64,000 nucleotides of DNA from Trochalopteron elliotii (lineage: Eukaryota > Chordata > Aves > Passeriformes > Leiothrichidae). Each line of letters starts with the position of its first letter. The stretch's first letter is position 1. The stretch spans positions 4,664,326 to 4,728,325 of the forward strand of contig JANPWX010000449.1 of assembly GCA_024734555.1 (NCBI GenBank). Direction: 5' to 3'. Positions 23,701 to 33,970 of the stretch are shown in pieces. A program made the translations under genes and the position numbers. The notes beneath the pieces are model-generated. The model ran no database searches. It was not told the DNA's origin and saw only the letters and a program-made list of their open reading frames with translations.

Positions 23701-26700
23701 GATTATGTTTTTCTTAGTAAATTCCAAAAGCAGCAATACTTTCATAGTGTTGGTTTGCAGAAGGAGGACATCAGCTATGAATGACTGGAGCAGTTGTAAG
23801 TCATATAAGGGAAAATTATTCTTTGCAAGTTTGGAAAGTAGTCTTATTCTCTGTGTCTGCTGTGTAGCTACAAAATATTGCTGTCGATGCCAAAAAGGAT
23901 AAACACCTGCTGAAAGAACTGTGAAGAAGATTATCTCTCTTTCTTACACATACACTTACGTACTACACCCTGGACCATCTCCAGGTTTTTCCTCTTTCTC
24001 TCAGCATTTTTCTAGCCATTGAATCAGTTGTTCACCCTCTCTGCCTGACCTGTGGAAAAGACATCTGCTGTGGAGAGAGGCCAAATATCAACATATAACA
24101 TGCTTCAGTTTTATGGTGCAACCCTGTGTGATGGAACACTTGTTTGTTTTTTATTCGACCTGCTTTTGAGTTTTGTCACATGATTTTATCATTGGGATGT
24201 GGCACCAGTATGCTCTTCTGTTTCTTATCCTTTTTCACCAGGCTGGAAAGAGTTTTTTGCTGAGTTCTCTCTACCTGTGCAGCTGTAACAATGCTCTGCC
24301 AGCAATGCTAATGCTCCTTTGCCAGTTTCTAAACATTCTGCCAAGTAGAGAGAATTAATAACAAGATCTGAATCATCTCTAAAGTAACCCCAGTGTCCTA
24401 TTCTCCAGTATGATGTCATTTTTCAGCTCCTGTCCAGGATAATAAGAAGGATCTCTAATACCCCCAGAGCTGAGAAGTGTGTCAGGGCAAGCCACACCAT
24501 TATTTCAGCCTACCCTTTCGCCTTTGCAGCTCTAAATGTTTAAAAACCTTTAGGCCAGATTTTACAGTCCATGTCATGCAGCTCAGCTGGTGCAAAGTGG
24601 ATGGACTCCAGCCAAAGCTGGCGAGTGGCCACAGCCTTCCCCTCGTGCCCATGAGGACAGCTGGGACAGGGCAGTGCAGTCTCTGTCTCTGTGGCTCCTC
24701 TGTGGTGTCCCATGCCGGACCCCCCCAACCTTGGAGGGGAGCCCCTGGCTGGGCTCAGCCCTGTGCCCATTGTGCCACGGCTGACATTGGCCCCTCTGAG
24801 GACATCCGTGTATTAGAGCAGAGCTTTTGGTTTTCAGACTAAAAACCAGAAGAGTCGAAACAATTGAAGGGTTTGAGTGGAGGTTAAACTAACAGGGAAA
24901 AACTACTAAACCTGAACCACAACTGATCATATCTGCAATATACATGCCTACTATATCTCCAACAGCAACTTTCCACAGCAATGTGGATTTGACTTGTTTC
25001 TTTCATCTTGTTTCATCCTTCTTGCTCCATTTAAAAACAAAAGCAAAGATCTTAAAGAATCAAGATGAACTGTCAAAAGTTAATAGTGGAGGATGCTTTG
25101 GGGTAGCTCAGTTAGTACCATGCCTTCAAGAAGTGCTAAAAAGCTCTCTTTTTAGGTTTAAAAGTGTGTAATTTTTTGTGTCGGGAGGAAAACTTGGCCT
25201 TCAGTCTCCAGAGATCTCTACTAACTGTATGAATTGTGTGCAGAGCAGGTGCAAAGGAGTGGATCATGCTCTGGTGAACTGTGGCACCTGTTTCTGCTCC
25301 CAGCACCTTTCATTCCTGTTGCATTTACCAATGGCTTGCTTTGGCTGGGTGTTGAGTTTTCCTTCCTCGGTGACCTGGAGAACTAGCATAAGATGATGCA
25401 CTCTGAGCTTCTCCCCTCTCTTCTCTCCTGTCTCTCTTCTACGACACATCATTAATGAACCTTATTTCATATTTGCATGGTATCCTTGCCTCCAGTGCTC
25501 TGCAGTGCTGTTGGTTTTTCATTGGGTATGAAGACTTTGAGGCAACAGTTCTGCAGCTCATTGTTTCTATTTCTGCAGCCTACATCTTCTGTCTACTGTT
25601 TGGAAAGAAGGACAACTCTGACAGCTTGCAACAGCATCCCTAAATACCAGTGTGGCAATTCTGAGAGTGTAGTGTGGCAAAAGGCAAACCTCTTTGTAGA
25701 AATGCATACAGGCTCCTAATATTTTGGCATTCACATGTCAGTGGCTCTGCCTTGGACTTGTCCTGCCATAGGAATTGCATATAAATACCACATCACATCC
25801 CCTTTGGCCACTGCATTTAGTAGTAAGGGGTTATATCACATTGCCTATGATAATAACAGAATACCTTAATTGATATGTCTGAAAGAACTGTCTGATACAA
25901 GACACTAAATTCTTTCTGGTTCTCTGCTCCATTTGTAGTAAAGAGGCAGTTTCTGAAGGCCTAAAAAGTTATCTGACTTGTAAAGAAAAATCCACTCTCT
26001 GGCAGAGACTGAAGTTATAAAATTTGATCTACTTAACTAAAAATCCTATTAGATGGATTTACACATGGCTCTCTGACATCAGGCTGTCCAATATGAAGAA
26101 TAGGACCTAAGGCCTTTTAATGGGACCTGAAGCCATAAAGCTGTTTAATGCTATCAGGAATTTTTTCCAGGTTACTTTTCCATGGTTCCTTCAGAATCTG
26201 GTGCCAAAAACAATGCAAACTAGTGTCTGATCCATATAGACTTTGCAGTTTGGAACATCATTGTGTCAAATGACTAAATCTGTTACATTAGAGTTGTATA
26301 AACAGCACTGATGTAATCAAGAATTTTTTTTTTCCCCACAACTAGCTACAGGGCATGGCAAGATGCATCTCCTTTGAGGCTGTTTTGTGCTCTTAAATGG
26401 TCAATTCTCATTTTAGCTTGCTGTTTTTAAATCCATTTTTTCTTGAATTCATAGAGCTTCATCTCACCGCATTCTGCAAAATTATGTGACTTAATTTCAG
26501 ATCTAACAGTGTTTAGTGTTTTCTTCCTTGAGTCTCTTGCTTGAAGAGCCAGGCAGTTTTGTGAAGCTCTCAGCACTCCTTTCTGTCCAAAAAGAAAACA
26601 TGAAAAAAGAAATTACTGTCCTCCTCCATTGTGCAAAGAGTTTGTGACCCCAAACACCGCACTGGATCAGAAATCAGGTGACAAAACATTTATCTTTAAA

Positions 26701-26707
26701 TCCCTTT

Positions 26708-26763
26708 AGTCTTATTAGGCTTGTAATTTATTTTTATTCTTAGTAGTCTTGTAATTTATTTTT
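26708..26763 (+). repeat. Two-copy 28-base tandem duplication
   Basis: Bases 26708-26735 and 26736-26763 match at 25 of 28 positions. Each ends in cttgtaatttattttt. It sits just upstream of the palindrome at 26769. Confidence 0.8.
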
Positions 26764-26768
26764 CTGTC

Positions 26769-26790
26769 GTATCAAGCAATTGCTTGATAC
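26769..26790. repeat. Perfect 22-bp palindrome
   Basis: The half-site gtatcaagcaa is followed without a spacer by its exact reverse complement ttgcttgatac, so all 22 bases are self-complementary. No transposon or gene explains it. It could be a chance event, a dimeric protein-binding site or a small DNA hairpin. Confidence 0.9.
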
Positions 26791-28179
26791 TTAAAAAGAA
26801 AAAAAAGGGTTTTTTTGCTTAGTTAAACTTTAGTTAACAGGATCCTAACAAAATAAAAAAGTAAAAAAATGAATCCCCAAAGTCAATGCACTGCTAAAGA
26901 TCCTATGAAATCACTAACTGTTTACTTAATTGGGATTATCCCCTACGCCCTCATTCTCTTTGATTTCTTCTTATCTTCTAGATGATAATAATGCTCCTGT
27001 AAGTGAGAGAGATGTTTGCCAGCATCTTGGTACCATCTTTGCAATAGCTGTCAGAATTTTCATAACATGGATAGGAGAAGAAAATGCATATACCAGCCTG
27101 GAATAACTAGGGAATTTGCTTTCTGCATTTTCAGGAACTCAGAGTCACCCTTGGCAAAACTTGGTCAGATCTTTTTTCCCCTAAAGTGTTTGTTTGCACC
27201 ACACTTGCAAAGAATGGTGTTTCTGGGTCCTGAGCAAACACCTTTTCCTCCAGCATCCTACAATCTAAGCACAAGGAGAGGACATTACTGTCTTGGGCAC
27301 ATTGAGCTCTTACTGGTTGTGAGCAATATCAGTACAGGTGTTTTGCAAGGCAGAGTAGCTTACTTTCTAGATAAAATTGTATTACTTTTATGTGAAATAT
27401 TATTTGTCTGAATCAGAACATACTACACTGAGTTTGCATTTAGTTACCATAAATTATCATGAAAATGCAAGGCCTTATGCATTGATTCCTCACTCTTCAG
27501 ATCATCGAAGTTTACAGTGCATTTGGCAAGTGAGCATTGACTTTCAGATTGATGATGGTCAATGCTATCTCTTAAAACATTAAAATCCTAGCCTCTTCTA
27601 AATAGAAGTGTATATCTTCCTACTACCTCTCTTTTTTCCACATGAATTATTGTATTATAAATGACAATCTATGAATTCAGCTTGGCCTTACTTTGAATCA
27701 TACATATGCTTGAATTTTCAAATAGGATGTTTGAAATTAAAATAATGTATTAAAGAACTCTGGTGAGACATAGTGGATTTATAAAAATAGAAAACTGCAA
27801 GTATAAAGACATAAATATTTATGGTGAATTTTCTTATCCCTGTTTATTTTTCATGTAGCATAATCTTTCCGTTATAGTATTAGGCTTGGTCTGCCACTGG
27901 TTTTTGTGACAAGAAATTTAGAGCAGCTCATGTCAATCAAAATAAATCACAGTATGCAAAGAGTTAATATCAGCTCTACAAATGTGAAAGCTTTTTAATG
28001 CATGACTAATGTATGTGCATGTCTTGTCCGTCTGAATTAAAAGGACCATTTGGGGCTGAAAATGAAATCCTAGATGAACTGTTCTTCAATTAATAAAGCA
28101 AGGGATACAAAGCTTTTAAAATACTTTGTGATTCATAGAAACACTTCATAGAGTGCACATGGCAGTGGCTATTTCTTCA

Positions 28180-28277
28180 GCCTGATTCAGCTTTCACTGA
28201 CAGTGGGTGAAAATCAGGAGTAACTCCAGCAAAGGCAGTGGAGCTACCTGGGATAAGATGAGAATAAAATGAGGAAT
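28180..28277. mobile_element. Possible ancient sauropsid MITE-like repeat relic
   Basis: The segment contains gcctgattcagctttcactg, then gggtgaaaatcaggagtaac, tccagcaaaggcagtggag and ctacctgggataagatgaga. This layout resembles a widespread non-autonomous element of turtles, crocodilians and birds (cctgattct ... aatcaggagtaactcc ... caatggagttac). The resemblance is from memory and both ends are degraded. Confidence 0.45.
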
Positions 28278-31200
28278 TTATTGTCAGAGCTGTGAAGAAA
28301 ATATACTGCAGTGATGGATTATTTCTTTATGGGCTATGACACAGCTTGAAGGAAGGAAAAATACTAGTGGCCTATGAACAATTGATTTTTTTTTTTAAAT
28401 GCTGAACGAAAGTTGAGCCATTGTTAGCCACTGCTCTTACACGGAGAAACAGCTGAAAAAGTACAAAGAAGTTGTACTGGATATGAAGATCTTTTGCAAA
28501 GATATTTTCACTTTAATGATTGGAAAACAGTATTTTGCCTTTTTGTAAAAGAAAATGTATGTCTCTGAAAATGGTGACGAAGTCTGCCTGGTAGCAGACA
28601 ACTTGGAGAAATGTACGCCAGAGACTGCCTGAAATATTCTTTATTTGCAGATTAGGATATTTTAATGTATGTAATTTTGAACTATTGCAATCTTCTATGA
28701 CTGTTTAATTCTTTAGTTAATAAATGATGGATGACTTTGGGTTAAACAGGTCAATGAAGGCTTTAATTTCCAGAACTTTTTCAAACTGCTTTAACTGAAC
28801 TTTGTATGCATATAGGTTAGCATAATGCTTATATTTGGTTAATAGTGAACACTGCAGGTCACTACCTGTTACAACTAAAATTTAATGAGTCATTTAATTT
28901 ATCTTTTTCTTGCTGTCCCTTGTCGTTTTCAAATTAGATCTAACACTTGGTTTTGATCTTCAGCAAAAAAGTGCTACTGTATTCTTCTTCTAATGAATCA
29001 AAATGCAAACTGACACCTAAGTCTAACTGCTTAAAATACAGAGGGCAGATGATTCACTCAGTGATAGAATTTTAATAGCCAACAGGCCTTCAATAAATTT
29101 AGTGAACTGAAAGCAAAAGAAAGATATCAAACTCTTCATTTTGCTTGGTAGGATTACAAAAGAGCTACTAAGATGGGGGATTTAAGCATCAAAAACTTAA
29201 ATGGAAAACTACGTAGAACACTTATTTTAAAGTAGTCAAAGAAAACCTTTAAGGAGCAGAGTCCTAGGCTCAGAAAATGCCTAGTTGGATGAATCCAGAT
29301 GGTGGGAAATGTAAAATGTTGTAACTACGAAACTGTCACTAAAGGGAAAGGAAGCTAACAATTGAATACCAGGGACAGATAACTGTAGATTTGATTCATT
29401 GCCTTTGAGATTAATCAGAGGAAGTACAGAAGCTATCTAATAAAGATAATAAAGCTGTTGTTACACGAGACCAGTTCGCCTTCGCCATTTGAATGCAAAT
29501 GAACAAAGATATGGTAGATTTGTAGATTTATAGATATTCTAAGTTGAAACAGCCATGGAAAGTTAGCCATTTCAAAACTCTTGAAGAATTCTGAATAGAG
29601 TTTTGAATGACACAGGGTATTGCTGAAGGTATAAATGTAGCATACCTCAGTTATCAATCGGAGATGAGTAACATCTTGAGTTATACTCTTGAGTAGAGCC
29701 AAAAAAGAAGTATTACAAGGAAGACAAGTCATGGCAAATTTTAAGCCAGTATCTGAATGTAAGGGAGCGTGACCAGAGTGATAAAGAGTATAAAACATAG
29801 CAACTGCCTTTGGGCCTTTTCATGAAGCAGCTGGTGTTGCATAGTGTAAGAGATAGGATTCTGGATGGATTTGGCTTTGTTCAGTGTCAAGTATTATAAG
29901 CTGCAAAGTAAAAAATGTGGCGATGATTCTCAAATACGGTGATATAAAACCTGTCTATAAAAATTCTCTGGCCTAAGTTTCTCTTGGATAGTTTGCCCAA
30001 TTGCATTCAGTGTGGTAGAACTGTGGTAATTTATCCTAGGTGACAGTAGGTCTTAGAGTTTCAAGATAAGCTACATAAGAGAAGAGACTTCAGCAAAAAA
30101 AACCACTGAGAAGTAATCAATCTTTTAACTCCTGATTGAAAAACTACCACAAAGCTAACAAATTGTTTTTAAAACTAATGACAACATAAAGTGAAAATCC
30201 AGGGTTTTTTGGGAAGCAACATTTCATTCTGATTTTCAAGCTGAATCACACAGTTTGTTCACAGGAAGCAGCTCCCATGTTTTCTGTGGCTAACTGCTAA
30301 AATTCAACTTCAGGTGATGCCATTGAGGTAGTGTAGCTGGCTAATGTTTGTGTGGAAAATCGAAACATTCAAACACTGATAACTAGATATCAAGCTACTT
30401 TTTGAACAGCTAATATTATTGGGTTAGGGACCAATAAAATTATAAATATAGATGATGAAGTAGTAGAAAAAAAGATGTCTGTGTTTCTGTATCATTTGGT
30501 ATTATGTTGCATAAGCAGTGTGAAAGATACTCATATATCTGGTGCCATGACAGTCAAAGTTACCTCAAACTCTTTTACCATTGAGTGAAAAACTTAGTCA
30601 AATATATAGAACAATTTAAAAAAAATAAGAGAACCTGTATCCTAGAAAATGTTGGGGCTTCTTCCATAATCAGTCTTTAGGATGGCCATCAACCCACAAA
30701 AAATTAGACTCTTATTTTCTGAACTAGAGGAGTAAAAGTTCTGTGAATAGTGTAGCAAGTAATTAAAATGTCTAATGAAAATACAAAACAGACAAATTCC
30801 TCTGCTTTCTGGTAGCTCAAAAATGCCATGCTTCAAATGTAACAAGATACACATATATGTAAAGAGGGAAATTAGTCTAAATACCTAAACCCACCTTCAG
30901 TGAAGTTTTAAACCAAGTTTTTTCATAATCTCTAATGTTGTTAACAAGTCTTACATATCTACATTGCTTAGCAAAGAGTATTTGTGTGTATTCTTAGCAC
31001 TTATCTAAAAGTGATGCTTGTGATAAACTGGCAATTAGCTAATTACCAAGCTGCTTTGAGAAAGATTGTCTCACTAGGTCTTTCTTCACTGGTTTCCAAT
31101 TCTGTCTTACCTCGTTTTGTGTTCTCTTTGTTGTCCTTGACGGTGTCTTCAGCTTACTAAGTGACCAGCCACTGACCGCTGTGATTTGTGATTACAGCAT

Positions 31201-31469
31201 CAGGCATCTGCTCTTCACCTCTGCCTGTTCTCCTCTACATTTTTTTACCTGTTCTGCTCTACATGCTGTGCTTTTATTCTAACTCATGGACTGCTCACCC
31301 TATGGTGAATAACTTTGTTATCACTATCTACTGATTAGGAATAGGTGCTGTGCCATATCACTATGCACAGCTGAACTCCAGCTGAATTATTTAGACAACA
31401 GTCAGCTGACTGCCAGATGTTGTCTGAAACAAGCTAAAACCTGTGTACAAGGTGTGGCAGGTTGTTGAC
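28278..31469 (+). other. GRIA4: GRIA4 intron 3, plain sequence
   Basis: AT-rich non-coding sequence. The 121-codon antisense frame at 29433-29798 has no recognisable domain. No repeat recognised. Confidence 0.7.
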
Positions 31470-32045
31470 TCTCTCCTTGGGTTATGAGGACTTCACTCTT
31501 CTCTCCATCTCTGTCTTCCAGCTCAGGGAATGGACAGATAACGGGCATACAACTGGTCTTATGAATAAAGACTGAGGCAAAGAGGTACTTAATACCTTGG
31601 CCTTTTCCTCAGCCTTTGTAATGATGTTTTCTCCTGTTTCCAGTAAAGGATAGAGGTTCTCCTTAGCCCTCCTTTTGTTGCTAGTGCGTTTATAGAAACA
31701 CCTTCTAGTCTTTTCCGGCAGTAAGTTCTAGTTGGGCTTTGGCCCTTCTAATTTTGTCCTTTCATAAACACACAACATCCTTGTAGCCCCTCTGAGTTGC
31801 CTGCCCCTCCTTAAAGTCTCCTTTTTACCCTGAGTTCCGGCCAAATCTCTGCTCAGCCAGGTGGGTCTTCTCTGCCAGCTCATCTTTCAGCACATTTGGA
31901 TGACCTGCTCCTGTGTCTTTAAGATTTCCTTCTTGAAGAGTGTGCAACCTTCCTGGACCCCTTTGCCCTTCAGGACTGCCTCCCAAGGGATTCTGTCAAC
32001 TGAACTGCTAAACAGGCCAAAGTCTGCCCTCTGGAGCTTTTTTCC
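31470..32045 (-). mobile_element. CR1 LINE internal ORF2 fragment, antisense
   Basis: On the minus strand the frame at 31887-32120 contains RADFGLFSSSVDRIPWEAVL followed by KGKGVQEGCTLFKKEILKTQ. This is the CR1 ORF2 linker between the endonuclease and reverse transcriptase domains. The sequence to the left continues that region with stops and frame changes. Neither CR1 terminus is present, so this is an internal piece left by deletion. The left boundary is approximate. Confidence 0.85.
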
Positions 32046-32944
32046 CCACATATGTATTTGCAGATTTTCAATGTCACAACAAAGGGCTTTATAGCAACAT
32101 CCTAATAATGAATAATGCAATTATAAATAATCAGAACAGCCTGAATATTAGTTCACATCAAGAGCCTGCAACAAAAAAAGCTATTTATTGTTAATGAGTG
32201 AAAGAATATTAACTGGAAAGCTCTAAAATGTTCCTAGTATTTTTTTTACTAGAAACAGACATTCATTTGAAAACATGCTCATGTACAAATTACATTGTGA
32301 GAGTTAATCAAAGAACATGTTGTTAAATGAAAGGAAATATAATTTTCCTTTTGGCTGATTCTTAACCTGATAGGGGTCTACCCCAGTTGCAGTTTTAAAA
32401 TGAAAAATTGGGGAATTCTCTTAAAAAGATTAATCTGACTGCTAAAATGAAAAAAAAAAAAAAAAGAAGAAAAAAGAAAGAAACCACCAAAAAATTTAGT
32501 TGCTATTAGAATTCATTTTAAGCCTTGAGTTAATGTACAACAAAAACTTTTGTCTTCTTCTTTGAGAAAATATCGCAGCTACTACAGTTTTGATTAACAC
32601 CCCTGCAAAGTCTTGGATGTTTTGTTCATCTTGGATTATATGTATTTATTCTGTCTTTATATGGGTTTCTTACTTCGTGAGACTTGATGCAGTGTTAAAA
32701 ATGGAGGCACAGATGAAAAGAAGGTGAGAGATTGTCTTGTTAGACATGGGCAGAATTTCCAACATTACATTCTTTCTGTCTAGTTTCTTCTTTGTTTTCT
32801 TTGAATTGTAAAGCATCATGTTTCTGATGGACACCACATAAATGCTGAAGAAATGCAGCACCTCTTACTGTTCCCATCAGTCTGACTCAATGAGAACTGA
32901 GGGGTCCTAAAGATGAGGTACTGGACTGTGTTCATCACCTGGGC
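32046..32944 (+). other. GRIA4: Intron 3 sequence between a CR1 piece and an LTR
   Basis: No coding or repeat signature apart from an A run at 32450-32465 followed by an AG-rich stretch. Part of 32880-32944 may be a diverged extension of the LTR to its right. Confidence 0.6.
32450..32465 (+). repeat. Poly(A) run followed by A/G-rich tract
   Basis: Sixteen consecutive A, then agaagaaaaaagaaagaaa. No retrotransposon body recognised in front of it. Confidence 0.85.
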
Positions 32945-33662
32945 ATTTTGCCATATATGGGGCAACAGTTCTCTGCAAACTGCTGCCCTGTGAGTCCATT
33001 CTGCAGGCAACAGTGCTCCCTGGACTGCTGTACCATGGGCCACTCTTCCATAGGGTCAGTCCTTCAAGGACAGGCTGCTCCAGCATGGGTCACAGGTCCT
33101 ACCAGGAAACCTGCTCCAGTATGGGCTCCTCTCTCCATGGCTCTGCAGGTCTCTGCCAGGAGCCTGTTCCAGCACAGGCCTCCCATGGGTTCACAGCCTT
33201 CTGTCAGGCATCCACCTGCTCTGGTGTGGATCTCCTCCATGGGCTCCAGGTGGATTTCTGCATCCCCATGGTCCTCCTCTAGGGGCTGCAGGGGCACAGC
33301 TGCCCATGGTCTGCACCACGGGCTGCAGGGAAATCTCAGCTCTGGCACCTGGAGCACCTCCTGCCCTTCCTTCTGCACTGACCTTGATGTCTGCAGGGCT
33401 GTTCCTCTCACATGTTCTCACTGCACTCTTCTCTGGCTGCAGTTACATCTGTGCCATAATTTTTTTTCCTCTTCTTAAATATGTTATCACAGAGGCTTTA
33501 GCATCACTTCTGATGGACCCAGCCTTGGCCAGCAACACATTCATCTTGGAGCCAGCTGGCATTGACCCTGCTGGGCATGGGGAAAGATTCTGGCAACTTC
33601 TCACAGAAGCCACCCCTGAAGCTCTCTTTGCTACCAAAACCTGGCCATGCAAACCTAATGCA
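32945..33662 (-). mobile_element. Solo LTR-like element, avian ERV family A, copy 2 (3' truncated)
   Basis: Read on the minus strand it starts at 33662 with tgcattaggtttgcatggcc, nearly identical to the start of copy 3 (tgcattgggtttgcatgg). It then shows gtggcttctgtgagaagttg, aacatatttaagaagaggaa, gagaacatgtgagaggaaca and gtcagtgcagaaggaaggg. Tandem gagcag-type units follow, and similarity fades near 32945. The + strand frame of 176 codons (32948-33478) and other frames here are accidental frames of the LTR. Confidence 0.82.
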
Positions 33663-33710
33663 AACACACATCTGAGTCAATAACAAAACAGACTGATATC
33701 CCTGCTAAAA

Positions 33711-33970
33711 TCACCGAATCACAGAATAATTTGTCTTGGAAGGGAACTCTGGATGTCATGTGAAAATTCTCCCACCCAAATATATGGGCAAAATTCAGCC
33801 TTAGAAAGTTTGCTCAAACCTTCTCTAATCAGTTTGTAGTATTGCCAATGATAAGGATCCCAGATCTCTGAGAAATCTCCCCTTTTCATTACCTTTGTTA
33901 TGAGAATTTAAAATTCTCAGTCTGAAGCTTGCATCTATTGTCCCTATCTTTGTTTTACTGTGCATAGCTA
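33711..33970 (-). mobile_element. CR1 LINE 3' end, antisense, diverged
   Basis: Begins with ccgaatcacagaataatttg then tcttggaagggaactctgg, the antisense CR1 terminus. It continues through a diverged body (gatccc, ctgagaaatctccccttttc, gagaatttaaaattctcag) and is lost near 33970. It lies 48 bases from the LTR 5' end at 33662. Confidence 0.75.

Larger units (their letters stand above)
13723..28179 (+). other. GRIA4: GRIA4 intron 3, long stretch nearly free of recognisable transposons
   Basis: About 14.5 kb of AT-rich sequence in which I recognise no CR1 or LTR. It holds simple repeats (15361-15450, 18405-18455, 20752-20784), a palindrome at 26769-26790 and a modest GC-rich patch at 24480-24800. 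Open frames are short and show no known domain. The 101-codon frame at 21642-21947 is a T-rich chance frame. Confidence 0.65.

Noticed and set aside
27016..27411. 131-codon frame
   Set aside because: No domain or codon-use signal that I can see; likely chance.
32948..33478. 176-codon frame on the + strand
   Set aside because: It lies in LTR copy 2 and is the counterpart of the antisense frames of copy 1.
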